Shown: positions 44,265 through 53,387 of the stretch, piece by piece
Numbering within the stretch: the stretch's first letter is position 1
Layout of the letters: each line of letters begins with the position of its first letter
Assembly (NCBI RefSeq): GCF_009296315.1
Contig: NZ_WHLY01000002.1
Location: 4,996,501-5,060,500 of the forward strand
Reading direction: 5' to 3'
DNA: 64,000 nt
DNA from: Salmonirosea aquatica
Lineage (GTDB): Bacteria > Bacteroidota > Bacteroidia > Cytophagales > Spirosomataceae
Translations under genes and position numbers: made by a program
The notes under the pieces: model-generated
What the model saw: only the letters and a program-made list of their open reading frames with translations
What the model was told of the DNA's origin: nothing
Database searches by the model: none

Positions 44265-44783
44265 TCAATCGATGGCCGCCGCGTACAGGTTACCCTGACC
44301 GAATAAGGATTTCCGCTCCGACAATTTGACTACTGCCTGATAGTTTAACTCCATAAACAGCTCTTTCAGACGAATGTAATCGATGGGGTAGGGTACCCAC
44401 GAGTTGGCATTGAGCGTGTCGTATTCAACAACCAGAAATCGTTTATCGGGCGATAGGTACTTTTCCAGCCGACGGATTAGCCCCTCTTTGTCCTGGACAT
44501 AATGCAGGGAGTTGGCCAACAGGATTCCGTCAAGATTGGTGTAGTTCAAGTCGGTTTTTTCAAAATCCGCCCGTAGAAATTCTACGGAAACGGCGTTGCC
44601 CATCGTCTTTTTCAGGGACTGCCGGCTTCGGTCCACCGCCAGAATTTGACTCCCGTACGGCAAGACAGTGGCCAACGCTTCGGTAAATGTTCCGCTCCCG
44701 CATCCCAGATCGGCCCAGCGTTGGGGTACTTCTGTTTTCTGGATTCCGTTTCGGATCAGTTCGACTGCGTCTTTGTTGGTCAT
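44265..44783 (-). CDS. Class I SAM-dependent methyltransferase (small)
   Basis: 172 residues, cytosolic. Motif I RWADLGCGSGTFTEALATVL, motif II LAVDRSRQSL, motif IV DGILLANSLHYVQDKEG and the later FLVVEYDTLNANSWVPYPID. The substrate is unknown. Length suits a minimal Methyltransf_25-type enzyme. A single gene, with a hairpin 50 bases upstream on the shared side toward the PHA-like gene. Confidence 0.85.
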   Translation of the reverse strand: MTNKDAVELIRNGIQKTEVPQRWADLGCGSGTFTEALATVLPYGSQILAVDRSRQSLKKTMGNAVSVEFLRADFEKTDLNYTNLDGILLANSLHYVQDKEGLIRRLEKYLSPDKRFLVVEYDTLNANSWVPYPIDYIRLKELFMELNYQAVVKLSERKSLFGQGNLYAAAID

Positions 44784-44834
44784 TTCAATCCGCTAAATGC
44801 GACATCAAAAAGTTGGTACGTCACTTAAAAAAAG

Positions 44835-44870
44835 CCCTTGAAAGCCTTCTGTCCAGGCGGCTTTCAAGGG
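44835..44870 (-). terminator. Intrinsic terminator of the PHA-system-like gene
   Basis: CCCTTGAAAGCC (44835-44846) pairs with GGCTTTCAAGGG (44859-44870), a perfect 12-bp stem. On the minus strand the stem is followed by a T run (seven T). It lies 66 bases after the stop of the gene at 44936. Confidence 0.8.
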
Positions 44871-44935
44871 GAAGTATTCTACTACCGCACGCAAACAAAA
44901 GTTCGATAGAAAGAAGCGGACTTCCTGAAAATTAG

Positions 44936-45265
44936 CTACTTTTTGTCCGCGAAAAGCGAATCAATCTGCTGGCCTATCACGTCCGAAATTTTCTCTTCCG
45001 ACACGAAGGTTCTAATCAGACCAGGTACTTCAGAGTTCATGATAATTTTTCCGTTTTCCACCTGAATATTCCCGGCTAACCTCGTACTCATCAACCCTTT
45101 CTTCAATTTGAAAGAAAAGTCCATGGTATTCCCAGACCAGCTTTTCGTGGGTTCTTTCACGACGACTCCTCCCGGAAAATCGCGCTTCATGAGCTCGTCC
45201 AGAAAAGAATCGATTTTCCTGATGGCCTCCTGCTGGCTTGCCTTATGACTTCGTTCAACTCTCAT
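44936..45265 (-). CDS. Polyhydroxyalkanoic-acid-system-like protein (PF09650)
   Basis: 109 residues, cytosolic. The pattern MRVERSHKASQQEAIRKIDS, then SGNTMDFSFKLKKGLMSTRL and AGNIQVENGKIIMNSEVPGL fits the PHA_gran_rgn/'putative polyhydroxyalkanoic acid system' family: small beta-sheet proteins with an I-x-I-x-x-x-x-V-x-V-x-x-E-V/L-P end. No PHA genes are nearby, so the family name may not describe its role. Transcription ends at the hairpin at 44835-44870. Confidence 0.7.
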   Translation of the reverse strand: MRVERSHKASQQEAIRKIDSFLDELMKRDFPGGVVVKEPTKSWSGNTMDFSFKLKKGLMSTRLAGNIQVENGKIIMNSEVPGLIRTFVSEEKISDVIGQQIDSLFADKK

Positions 45266-45424
45266 CGTTTTGTTTTTTTAGGCTGTGGATTATTTGAAGG
45301 AGTGAATATAGGCAGATTTCTTTTAGGTGAAACCTACTAAGGTGGAAGTCAATCACGCACGTCCCAATTCGCAATCGGGATGCTATCGCCTCGCGTTTGT
45401 ATCGGTAGCGGCCGATCGCACCGA

Positions 45425-45796
45425 TTACGAGTCAGTGTTAGCCCGAATATTCTTTTCAATGAGTGTCCGCAAGCGCTGCTCATGCTGGTCGCCCCATTCC
45501 CCGATTGCACCAATGACCGGGATCAGTGATTTTCCGAAATCGGTGAGATAATATTCGACTTTGGGCGGGACAACCGGATAAATTACCTTTCCAACCAGCT
45601 CGTGGCTTTCCAGTTCTTTCAACTGTACATTGAGCACGCGCCTGGATGCATCCGGTATTTTCCGCTGCAGCTCACTCGGACGTTGGAAACCTTCGTTGAT
45701 AAACCACAAAAGCCGCATCTTCCATTTGCCATAAAGTACCTCACCGATCAGGTCGAGCCCGCAGTTCAGGTTGGGCATTGTCTTTCTTTCGTACAT
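45425..45796 (-). CDS. HxlR-family transcriptional regulator
   Basis: 123 residues with the winged-helix HxlR pattern: CGLDLIGEVLYGKWKMRLLW, RPSELQRKIPDASRRVLNVQ (recognition helix), then LKELESHELVGKVIYPVVPP and KVEYYLTDFGKSLIPVI. It acts as a DNA-binding switch, often for redox or small-molecule signals (via Cys; here C near 12). It is divergent from the SDR gene with a 128-base shared region that contains a palindromic operator candidate. Confidence 0.9.
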   Translation of the reverse strand: MYERKTMPNLNCGLDLIGEVLYGKWKMRLLWFINEGFQRPSELQRKIPDASRRVLNVQLKELESHELVGKVIYPVVPPKVEYYLTDFGKSLIPVIGAIGEWGDQHEQRLRTLIEKNIRANTDS

Positions 45797-45830
45797 AATG
45801 CAAATATAAATCTATGCTTGTAGCAGTTCA

Positions 45831-45852
45831 ATAGGGACAAATTTATCCCTAT
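45831..45852. promoter_or_regulatory. Palindromic operator candidate between hxlR and SDR
   Basis: ATAGGGA (45831-45837) and TCCCTAT (45846-45852) with an 8-base AT spacer, in the middle of the divergent region. A typical position for binding by the HxlR dimer to control itself and the SDR gene (inference). Confidence 0.55.
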
Positions 45853-45924
45853 CTGATTCGTAAGTCCGTACTTGTCAGAAGGTACCATACTCCCGAAATT
45901 TGTCCTAAACAAATCAGCAAACTC

Positions 45925-46713
45925 ATGGACTTTAATTTTGAAAACGAATTGACGGGCAAAATTGCGCTGGTAACCGGAGGAAGCAAAGGAGCGGGAAAGG
46001 CTATCGCCGCGCGCCTTCTAAAAGCGGGTGCTACGGTGATTATCACCGCGAGAAATAAGCCGGAAGACGAAAGCAACGGCGCTTATTTTATAGCGGCGGA
46101 TTTGAGCAAACCCGAAGGAACCCAAAAAGTGGTCGATGAAGTATTGGATCGATTCGGTCGCCTGGATATCCTGGTCAATAATATGGGTGGTTCCGAAACG
46201 CCGGGCGGTGGTTTTACCGTGCTGTCCGACGGGGATTGGGAATCGTCTTTCCAGACCAATCTACTGGCACCCGTGCGACTGGACCGCGGCTTTCTGCCCG
46301 GCATGATCGAGCGCCACGAGGGGGTAATTATTCACATTGCGTCCATTCAGGCGAAACTGCCGTTGTATGACTCCACGCTTCCCTATGCGGCGGCGAAAGC
46401 GGCTCTGGTCAATTATAGCAAAAGCCTGTCGAATGAAGTGGCACCGAAAGGAGTGCGCGTGCTCACCGTATCGCCGGGCTGGATCATGACCACTGCATCC
46501 AGCCGAATGATGGAGCGCATCGCCGAAAGCTCAGGCGGCACCGCTGAACAGGCTACCAACGGGGTGATGAATGCTCTTGGCGGCATTCCCTTCGGCCGAG
46601 CGGCCTGGCCGGAAGAAGTCGCTGAACTCGTCGGTTTCCTGGTTTCACCCAGGGCGGCTTACCTCACCGGCACCGAATATGTAATCGACGGCGGCACAAT
46701 TCCTACGGTATAA
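45925..46713 (+). CDS. Short-chain dehydrogenase/reductase (SDR)
   Basis: 262 residues, cytosolic. NAD(P)-dependent: TGGSKGAGKAIAARLL (TGxxxGxG), AADLSKPEGT, NNMGG, catalytic Ser in IHIASIQAKL, catalytic YAAAK (Tyr and Lys) and VSPGWIMTT. Substrate unknown. It is the first gene of a plus-strand pair with a SnoaL-like protein 50 bases downstream, and is probably controlled by the divergent HxlR regulator. Confidence 0.9.
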   Translation: MDFNFENELTGKIALVTGGSKGAGKAIAARLLKAGATVIITARNKPEDESNGAYFIAADLSKPEGTQKVVDEVLDRFGRLDILVNNMGGSETPGGGFTVLSDGDWESSFQTNLLAPVRLDRGFLPGMIERHEGVIIHIASIQAKLPLYDSTLPYAAAKAALVNYSKSLSNEVAPKGVRVLTVSPGWIMTTASSRMMERIAESSGGTAEQATNGVMNALGGIPFGRAAWPEEVAELVGFLVSPRAAYLTGTEYVIDGGTIPTV

Positions 46714-46762
46714 TCAGCTGTTTATCAAAGCATTTTTTTAATCAATCAAAACTTTTATACTC

Positions 46763-47086
46763 ATGAAACTTCCTGAAAATATAGAAGGCCTTATTAGGGC
46801 ACAAAATGAACGGGACAGCACAGCATTTGCCAACTATTTCACCGAACAGGCAACTGTTTCCGATGAAGGATCGTCCTATTCAGGTAGAGAGGAAATCAAG
46901 CAGTGGATACAGCAGGCGACTGAAAAGTATAACATGCAGTTAAAATCCTTGGATTTTAAGCAGACGGGCTCAAAGGGCGAGCTTACCGTGGAAGTAACCG
47001 GTACATTTCCGGGTAGTCCGGCGGTGATGCAGTATAATCTTGAATTCGATGGTACTTCCATTAGCTCGTTAAAGATTACGGGCTAA
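46763..47086 (+). CDS. SnoaL/NTF2-like family protein
   Basis: 107 residues with the NTF2 fold pattern: an N-terminal helix (ENIEGLIRAQNERDSTAFAN), YFTEQATVSDEGSSYSGREE (x-D-x-G-x-x-x-x-G-R-E-x-I), and beta-strand end IKQWIQQATEKYN ... SLKITG. Such proteins often serve as cyclase, isomerase or binding partners of an SDR enzyme. Probably co-transcribed with the SDR gene. Confidence 0.8.
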   Translation: MKLPENIEGLIRAQNERDSTAFANYFTEQATVSDEGSSYSGREEIKQWIQQATEKYNMQLKSLDFKQTGSKGELTVEVTGTFPGSPAVMQYNLEFDGTSISSLKITG

Positions 47087-47181
47087 GAGTTTAAAGTCTA
47101 AATTCGCAGGATTGCTTCAGGAAGATCCACGCTTGATCATGGAGCATCCTGCGAAACCATGGTAGATAAAATTTTGAATGA

Positions 47182-48114
47182 ATGATGATTAGGAAAGCGG
47201 CGTTTATTCTGGGTGTTACCCTTTTGGTAGTGTTGTTTTTCTCAGCGGGTACTTCGGCGCAGGACCTGGATTCTACTCACACGAAGGAACTGTCGCAACG
47301 GGTACGAATTGCGCCTGAAAGTGTCTTTGAGAGTTTCCGCGAGGCCGGGATGAAGCCGGTTAACCATGAACTGACGCCAGCGGAAAAACAGAAGGTACTT
47401 CATGCTTTTGCGCTTTTGCCGCCGCTGCATCAGCGCATTTTGAACCAGCATTTGCAAAGCATAAGTTTCATGGATAACATGCCAAACACGGCGTTGACCT
47501 CGCCGGTCGATTCTGCGGGCGGTCCGAAAATGTTCAACATTACTTTTCGTGCGGGTTTGTTGGAGGAAACTATTTCAGAATGGGCCACGTGGAAAGAGAC
47601 CACCTGCTTCACACCGGCCGCCGATTCCAGTTATGAAGTACGCGTGGAAGGAGGTACCCTGGATGCCATCGTGTACGTGCTCATGCACGAGGCCACGCAC
47701 ATTGTCGACGCAGTGATGGACATTACCCCGCATCCCGCCGAAAGAAATGCAATCGTGGAACCGACGCCTTTTACAAAAGGTATCTGGCGCAAAATGAATG
47801 TACCCGCCGAGCCGTACCTGGATTCGCTGTTGGAACAAACCCGTTTCCGCAGTGGGAAAACCGTGCCGATCAGCTTGGCACCGGAAGTGTATCAGAAGCT
47901 CGCGCAGACCCCGTATCCGTCTTTATACGCCATGGCGGCGTGGTTTGAGGATATTGCGGAGCTTGCCACCATTTATCATCTCACGGCTAAGTTGAATCAG
48001 CCGTTTTATGTGGTGGTTACCAAAGATAAGGTGGAGGTAACGAGATTCGAGCCGATGAAGAATGGGCTGGTCAAGCCAAGATTGGACCAACTGGCGAGTT
48101 TTTACGCGAGGTGA
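47182..48114 (+). CDS. Secreted putative zinc metallopeptidase (HEATH)
   Basis: 310 residues with signal peptide MMIRKAAFILGVTLLVVLFF and cleavage after SAGTSAQ. A zincin motif HEATHIVDAV (HExxH; in VLMHEATHIVD, about residue 173) and a downstream AAWFEDIAELAT glutamate helix suggest a gluzincin-like protein. There is no similarity to a named peptidase family that I can give. Exported to the periplasm or beyond. A single gene. Confidence 0.65.
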   Translation: MMIRKAAFILGVTLLVVLFFSAGTSAQDLDSTHTKELSQRVRIAPESVFESFREAGMKPVNHELTPAEKQKVLHAFALLPPLHQRILNQHLQSISFMDNMPNTALTSPVDSAGGPKMFNITFRAGLLEETISEWATWKETTCFTPAADSSYEVRVEGGTLDAIVYVLMHEATHIVDAVMDITPHPAERNAIVEPTPFTKGIWRKMNVPAEPYLDSLLEQTRFRSGKTVPISLAPEVYQKLAQTPYPSLYAMAAWFEDIAELATIYHLTAKLNQPFYVVVTKDKVEVTRFEPMKNGLVKPRLDQLASFYAR

Positions 48115-48116
48115 TT

Positions 48117-48299
48117 TTACATTTTGTTGCCTTTTCTTAACACTAAAACGTCAAGTACAATGAATAGTAAAGCTATTGATGCAGGGACTAGCATATATTT
48201 GCTATTCTGCCAGTGCTGTGTGAATGCCACTAACCATCCTACTGACGATAAAACAAAAACAATGTATAGGGTAATCCGCAATAATGTTTTGTAAATCAT
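48117..48299 (-). CDS. Small two-helix membrane protein, 60 aa
   Basis: From ATG at 48299: MIYKTLLRITLYIVFVLSSV then ...YMLVPASIALLFIVLDVLVL and RKGNKM. Two hydrophobic helices and a basic C-terminus, no family recognised. A longer frame from 48467 runs through the VOC gene end and the hairpin at 48330 and is rejected. It is convergent with the metallopeptidase gene, ending three bases from its stop. Confidence 0.55.
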   Translation of the reverse strand: MIYKTLLRITLYIVFVLSSVGWLVAFTQHWQNSKYMLVPASIALLFIVLDVLVLRKGNKM

Positions 48300-48329
48300 A
48301 GAAGAAAGATGGAGTTGAATGACAGATAC

Positions 48330-48360
48330 AACACTGCCCTTATTATTTAAGGGCAGTGTT
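48330..48360. terminator. 13-bp perfect hairpin between VOC and small membrane gene
   Basis: AACACTGCCCTTA (48330-48342) and TAAGGGCAGTGTT (48348-48360) around a 5-base loop. The 5 bases after it on the plus strand are A, so the T run is on the upstream side of minus-strand transcription and the terminator direction is ambiguous. Confidence 0.5.
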
Positions 48361-48451
48361 AAAAACTCGGAGATTGGTTTCTGCGATCGGGCGTCGAATA
48401 ACCTCGTGTTTGTAACGCTATCCGCATCGTTTAATAGAATTACCAAGTCTA

Positions 48452-48880
48452 CTAAACCGGCTCCCAAAGTTCAATTTTATTGCCTTCCAGGTCCATGATA
48501 TGGACAAATTTACCATAGTCGAAAGTCTCAATGTCGTCGAGTAGGGTCACCCCGTTTTCTTTGAGTTTGGCTACCAATCCTTCAATATTCTGAACCCGGT
48601 AGTTGATCATGAAGGCTTTCTTAGACGGCGAAAAATAATCATCCCCTTTTTTGAAAGGGCTCCATTGCAGCGAGTTAATCACCTCAGGATTATCAATATC
48701 TCTGGATTCAAAACTCGATGAACCCCAGTCATTGATTTCAAATCCTAGATTTTGGGCATACCATTCTTTCGTTTCTTTCAGGTTGTCCGAAAAAAAGAAA
48801 ATGCCGCCAATCCCTGTCACCTTGGGGGTAGTATCGGCCGGTGATGATGATTCGTCAGTTTGATTTTTGTTATCTGCCAT
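48452..48880 (-). CDS. VOC-superfamily (glyoxalase/bleomycin-resistance-like) protein
   Basis: 142 residues, cytosolic. One VOC module: VTGIGGIFFFSDNLKETKEW then YAQNLGFEINDWGS, YRVQNIEGLVAKLKENGVTL, and the C-terminal HIMDLEGNKIELWEPV (metal ligand Glu in E-L-W). The first 18 residues are polar and serve no obvious role. Function within the superfamily (detoxification, binding) is not decidable. Confidence 0.85.
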   Translation of the reverse strand: MADNKNQTDESSSPADTTPKVTGIGGIFFFSDNLKETKEWYAQNLGFEINDWGSSSFESRDIDNPEVINSLQWSPFKKGDDYFSPSKKAFMINYRVQNIEGLVAKLKENGVTLLDDIETFDYGKFVHIMDLEGNKIELWEPV

Positions 48881-49056
48881 ATCGATGGGTATTGGAGCTC
48901 AAAGCGAGCCGTGTTCATGCTGTTCCAGGCGTCAATATAAAGTATGTTTTCGCATAGCGCTTGATTAAGAAAACCGAACTTCGGAGCTACTGTACATGCC
49001 TATGTTACAGATCTGAGGGGATAAAAAGGAGGGGGAAACTACTTTCCCCCTTATCC

Positions 49057-50025
49057 TTACTTTGCCGGCGTAATCACGATATTTCGGTACTCTACCGGGC
49101 CGTGGTCGCCCTGAATGTAGAGGGGGCCGGGCTCGCCTTCGTTACTGTCGAGGGCACCACCCGTGATGCCGGGAATTTCCTGGTTGGTAATGACGCGTTG
49201 GCCGTTGACATCGAGCGTAATCATGCGACCGATCAGCGTTACGTCGAACGATTGCCACTCGCCGGGTTCCTTGGCCACCATCTCGCTGGGAGCGATGAAA
49301 CCGTACACGCCGCCGAGTTCTCCGTAGGAGGGTTCCATACCTTTGCCGTCGGTGACCTGCACCTCATAACGTCCGCGCAGGTACACGCCGCTGTTGCTGC
49401 CTTTAGGAATGCGGAACTCGACGTGCAGTTTGAAATCGTCGAACTTTTCGTCGGTGATCAGGTTCGCGCCGGATTTCTCACTTTTCAGCACGCCATCCTG
49501 GATCGTCCACTGGTTAGTACCCGCGGCGTGCCAGCCCTTGATCATGTTGCCTTCCGTGAGTTTGATGGGCTTGCCCCAGGCAGGCGTCGAGGTACGGCGC
49601 AGTTTGGGCGCCCGTACGCCCGTCCAGCTGTGGGATTTTCCGTCGGGGGTGGTGAGGGTACCACTCATTTTGTCGCCCTGCACGGTACCCTGCACCGAGA
49701 AGTCGTTCTCACCGCTTTCCCATTGGGGCGGAATGGAGAAATTGAATTTGCCGTCCTGAAAATGTACCTCCGAAATCGGCCGCGCGCTGCCTGATACCGA
49801 CACAAATCGGCCGACCAGGGTATGGTTGCCGGAATGGGTGACTTCCAGCCACGAAGGAGCCGGTTTGCCGTTCATGTCCACGGTAAGATCCCAGCGGCCT
49901 TCCAGCGGGGTGGCGAGGGGTTTGGCCTGTACGGTACTGATGCATACCGCCAGCATGACGGCAAGCGCCGATACGGTGAAGTACCGGAAAAGGGAACGTG
50001 GTTTGGATTGGAGTAAGCTGTTCAT
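49057..50025 (-). CDS. Secreted DUF1080 (3-keto-disaccharide hydrolase-like) protein
   Basis: 322 residues. Signal peptide about 1-35 (YFTVSALAVMLAVCISTVQA). An N-terminal lipocalin-like region (EGRWDLTVDMNGKPAPSWLE), then a DUF1080 jelly-roll (about 150-320): KGWHAAGTNQWTIQDGVLKS, FDDFKLHVEFRIPKGSNSGV and YLRGRYEVQV, GELGGVYGF. DUF1080 proteins bind or hydrolyse keto-sugars in the periplasm. The first part recalls a separate lipocalin module, so this is a two-domain form. A single gene. Confidence 0.85.
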   Translation of the reverse strand: MNSLLQSKPRSLFRYFTVSALAVMLAVCISTVQAKPLATPLEGRWDLTVDMNGKPAPSWLEVTHSGNHTLVGRFVSVSGSARPISEVHFQDGKFNFSIPPQWESGENDFSVQGTVQGDKMSGTLTTPDGKSHSWTGVRAPKLRRTSTPAWGKPIKLTEGNMIKGWHAAGTNQWTIQDGVLKSEKSGANLITDEKFDDFKLHVEFRIPKGSNSGVYLRGRYEVQVTDGKGMEPSYGELGGVYGFIAPSEMVAKEPGEWQSFDVTLIGRMITLDVNGQRVITNQEIPGITGGALDSNEGEPGPLYIQGDHGPVEYRNIVITPAK

Positions 50026-50100
50026 AGTGTTTTTAGATAGTAAAGAGCCAATATACTTATAAAATGCAAGGTAGGACAGGTAGGTTTCATCCCGGCTGGT

Positions 50101-50856
50101 TTATTTGGTGATTGTATAAAAAAGCTGATCGCAAGACATGCTGTATTCGCCTGATTCCGTGCGTTGTAGGGAGCTGAGGAAAGTACGGAGGTCTGCCTTG
50201 GTAGGAATGGACTCTTCGTTGGGAAAAGGAGTCAGATTCAACAAAAATTCCAGAATCAACTCCAAATCTTCTTCCGAACGACACCGGATCGTGGAGGTCT
50301 GCCGGAATACGTCGACGGATTGGGCGGTACCGGTCCGGGAAAATTCTTCCATGAAATGCATGATGGGAAACTCTTCGTTTCGGAGTTTCCTGAAAAAATT
50401 CATACAATCCGTATCCTCAGCCTGTAGTATGACGACAATGCGTCCCCCCGGTTTGGTCCAGGAAAGCAGCTGGTGCAGTATACCGTCCCATTGGGATTGG
50501 GGGATGTAGTACAGCACGTGGGAACACAGTACCAAATCGGCCACCGTCCCGGGCAGGGTACCCTCGGCAATGGGTTGGTCGATTACCTCCACGTTTTCAC
50601 CCGCCGTGGCCAGTTCGGCGAGCAGGGCTTCGTTGGGCTCCACCGCGAGTACTTTATCGAAGTGCCGGGCCAGGATTTTGGTAAGTACCCCATTGCCGGC
50701 TCCAGCGTCGATCGCAGTATGTTTCGGATCGATCCCGTCCAGAAATTCCGTGATCCAGACTTTGGCATTTTCTTTCTGATCGGTACTCTTGATAAACGTG
50801 GCAAAGGCGTGATCGTAGTACTCTTCCTGTGAACTGAAAATCCTGATTTTCTCCAT
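50101..50856 (-). CDS. Class I SAM-dependent methyltransferase (about 250 aa)
   Basis: 251 residues, cytosolic. Motif I HTAIDAGAGNGVLTKILARH, VLAVEPNEALLAEL (motif II), ADLVLCSHVLYYIPQSQWDG (motif IV) and KPGGRIVVILQAEDTDCMNF. Histamine-N-methyltransferase or UbiE-like fold; substrate unknown. GGTACC is present. It stands alone upstream of the lyase cluster. Confidence 0.85.
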   Translation of the reverse strand: MEKIRIFSSQEEYYDHAFATFIKSTDQKENAKVWITEFLDGIDPKHTAIDAGAGNGVLTKILARHFDKVLAVEPNEALLAELATAGENVEVIDQPIAEGTLPGTVADLVLCSHVLYYIPQSQWDGILHQLLSWTKPGGRIVVILQAEDTDCMNFFRKLRNEEFPIMHFMEEFSRTGTAQSVDVFRQTSTIRCRSEEDLELILEFLLNLTPFPNEESIPTKADLRTFLSSLQRTESGEYSMSCDQLFYTITK

Positions 50857-51189
50857 CGCTTTGGGTTATTTTATGTAGTGAGCATTGGGCAAACGTCCCG
50901 CTTATACGCATCAGCCGAATGTACCAAAGTAGGGCTCAGGCACTATTCTACTACTGCCGTTCAGGTCCTGCCGTCCGGGGCGGCGGTTCTTCGAATGGGG
51001 TAGGTGGGTAGGCCGATCTTGACGGGCTTCGGTTTCCGGGGCGCGATGATCGACTCAGGGTACCCTAGCCCCGTATTTCGTCCTGTACAGTAGGCTTCCG
51101 GCAAAAAATCTTTTATTAGAGCGAGTTGCTGCCGAGCTGATGTCCCTACGGGGTTCATTCCATTTTTCGTACCTTTCTAACCCTGTTGC
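50857..51189. other. Intergenic upstream of lyase gene
   Basis: 333 bases, one GGTACC (51058). Possible weak -7-like TACCTTTC at about 51169. The antisense frame of 357 codons that crosses the lyase gene was rejected. No RNA seen. Confidence 0.4.
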
Positions 51190-53265
51190 ATGAATTTCCA
51201 AGCCCCTGTTGCCCTGTCGTTTCCGTTTGCTTCCCGGCTGTTTGCGCTGCTGATTTTTTTTACCCTTGTTTCCACAAATGTTTTTGCCCAGAAAAAGTGG
51301 CAGGAACTCACCACCGTGGAGGACATCTGTGCCTACGCACCGGAAACGATGAAAACGATGCTCGATCAGTTTGACCTGAATACGCCGGGCCTGGAAAAAG
51401 TAAAGCAGGCCCAGGCCAAAGGGGATTTGGTGCAGGCCTGCAAAGAACTGCTGGCCTACTATAAAAAAGGCAATACGGCCACCTACCTCCGGAAGTCTCA
51501 GCCGGCCGCCTCCACTAAAACCGTAGCGGACGCCGATACGGTGCTGAACTACGTATTTTACGTGCAGAACGTCCGGGGGGTACCCCCCCTGCTGCCCGAC
51601 GGCCACCGCGACTGGTACTACAAGGGTCCCAATAACGACCGGGAGTGGGCCTGGCTCTCGAACCGGCATTCGCAGCTGCTGGAAGTGTACAATGCCTACA
51701 TGGAAACGGGTAACCCGAAGTACGCCCGGTACATCGATGACTTCCTGCGCGATTTTATCATCAAAAGCCTGCCCTATCCGGCCGTGAAAAGCAGTACTTC
51801 GGTATGGCGGGGACTGGAAGTGGCCGCCCGGGTCAAGGCGTGGTCGCGGATTTTCTACGGGATGATCAATAGTCCGTACCTGACACCCGCTACGCAACTG
51901 CTGATGCTGAGCAGTCTGCCCGATCATGCGCATTACAACCGGTATTTTCACGCCGGCAACAACTGGTTGACGATGGAAATATCGGCTCTGGCGACCGTAG
52001 CCACCAATTTCCCGGAATACAAACAGGCCGACGAATGGCTCACCTACGCCATCGGTACCATGACCGAAAGCATGAAGGGGCAGGTGTACCCCGACGGCAT
52101 TCAGACCGAACTTACTTCGCACTACCACAACGTGGCGCTGGCCAATTTTGAATTGTTCAAAGACATCTGCGACCGCGCCAACCGCCCCCTGCCGGATTTT
52201 TTCAATCAGACCATCGTGGCGATGTACGACTACATCGCCCGGGCCATTCGTCCCGACGGGTACCGCATCCTCAACAACGACGGCGACCGGGGCAGCGACC
52301 GGGAACTGCTACTGAAAGCCGCTGAAAAGTACCACAAACCCGAATGGGCCTACCTGGCGTCCAACGGACAGCAAGGTACCCAACCCACGCAGGGGCCGTC
52401 ATACTTTTTCCCCTGGGCCGGTCAGCTGGTTTCCCGCTCTGGGTACGATGCGCAGGCGCAGTGGTCGTTTTTTGACATCGGTCCGTGGGGAAGCGGGCAT
52501 CAGCACAGCGACAAGCTGCACATTTCAGTGTCGGCCTACGGGCGCGATCTGCTGGTGGATGCGGGACGGTTTGCCTACACGGGTGAAGTGGCCGAAAAAT
52601 TCCGGCCCTACGCCACGGGCAGCGCCGGACACAATCTGGTTTTGATCGACGGCCACGGACAAAATCCCGGCCCCAAACTAGCCGAGGTACCCCTGGACGA
52701 CAGTCATCTCAAAATTACCCCCGAATTCGACTACGCCACCGGTGAGTTTGCCGATTTTAAAAATACGGAAGGTACCGCCCGCCACTCGCGTTCGCTCATG
52801 TATATACGTGGCGAGTTTTGGGTAGTGGTAGACCGGATCCAGACCGACCGCCCCCGCAAAGTCGAAACCCTTTGGCACTGGCACCCTGACTGCGTGGTAA
52901 CGCAGGATGGGAATAGCATCAAAACCAATAATCCCATGGGCAATCTGGCGGTAGTACCCGTTAGCGACCAAAAAATGGATATTCGTTTTGTCAAAGGGCA
53001 GGAGCAGCCGGAAATCCAGGGCTGGTACAGCCCCGAATACAACGTCTACTCGCCCAATACCGCCACTATTTACAGCGCCAACATCCCCCGTGACCAGACT
53101 TTTGTGTGGCTGCTCATGCCCTCCGAAGGCCCTACGCCCGCGGTGCAGGCCCGGGTACTTTCAGAAAATGAGGAGGGGGTTGAGGTGGAAGTAAAAGCTT
53201 CTGGCAAGACCTGGAAATTAAGAGTACCTTATGCCAACAGTGGGAAAGTAGCGTTGGAGAATTGA
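51190..53265 (+). CDS. Heparinase II/III-family polysaccharide lyase
   Basis: 691 residues. Signal peptide through FTLVSTNVFAQ. An (alpha/alpha) toroid (about 40-370) with FHAGNNWLTMEISALATVAT and QTELTSHYHNVALANFELF is followed by a beta-sandwich: GPWGSGHQHSDKLHISVSAY (heparinase II/III HxH signature region), GRDLLVDAGRFAYTG, TLWHWHPDC. It cleaves acidic polysaccharide by elimination; alginate, heparin and rhamnogalacturonan-type substrates are all possible. The last ~37 codons (WKLRVPYANSGKVALEN region) recur as fragments downstream at 54195 and 56908. Confidence 0.87.
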   Translation: MNFQAPVALSFPFASRLFALLIFFTLVSTNVFAQKKWQELTTVEDICAYAPETMKTMLDQFDLNTPGLEKVKQAQAKGDLVQACKELLAYYKKGNTATYLRKSQPAASTKTVADADTVLNYVFYVQNVRGVPPLLPDGHRDWYYKGPNNDREWAWLSNRHSQLLEVYNAYMETGNPKYARYIDDFLRDFIIKSLPYPAVKSSTSVWRGLEVAARVKAWSRIFYGMINSPYLTPATQLLMLSSLPDHAHYNRYFHAGNNWLTMEISALATVATNFPEYKQADEWLTYAIGTMTESMKGQVYPDGIQTELTSHYHNVALANFELFKDICDRANRPLPDFFNQTIVAMYDYIARAIRPDGYRILNNDGDRGSDRELLLKAAEKYHKPEWAYLASNGQQGTQPTQGPSYFFPWAGQLVSRSGYDAQAQWSFFDIGPWGSGHQHSDKLHISVSAYGRDLLVDAGRFAYTGEVAEKFRPYATGSAGHNLVLIDGHGQNPGPKLAEVPLDDSHLKITPEFDYATGEFADFKNTEGTARHSRSLMYIRGEFWVVVDRIQTDRPRKVETLWHWHPDCVVTQDGNSIKTNNPMGNLAVVPVSDQKMDIRFVKGQEQPEIQGWYSPEYNVYSPNTATIYSANIPRDQTFVWLLMPSEGPTPAVQARVLSENEEGVEVEVKASGKTWKLRVPYANSGKVALEN

Positions 53266-53345
53266 GGGTTTGGATTGATACTAAGCTGGTACGCTTTGTT
53301 ATTGGACATAGCTAAACGGATTGCGTGGAAAAAACACATTGTTCT

Positions 53346-53371
53346 ACATTTGGGAACTTTTGCTACATTTG
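53346..53371 (+). promoter_or_regulatory. Promoter/operator of higBA with two -7-like boxes
   Basis: CTACATTTG occurs twice (53345-53353 and 53363-53371); each contains TACATTTG, a perfect TAnnTTTG box, 18 bases apart and 17 bases before the higB start for the second. The direct repeat could be the HigA operator. Confidence 0.55.
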
Positions 53372-53387
53372 TCGTTCAAATGCCATT

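Noticed and set aside
48961-49794. 277-codon plus-strand frame
   Set aside because: Shadow of the DUF1080 gene, no signal peptide and no motif.
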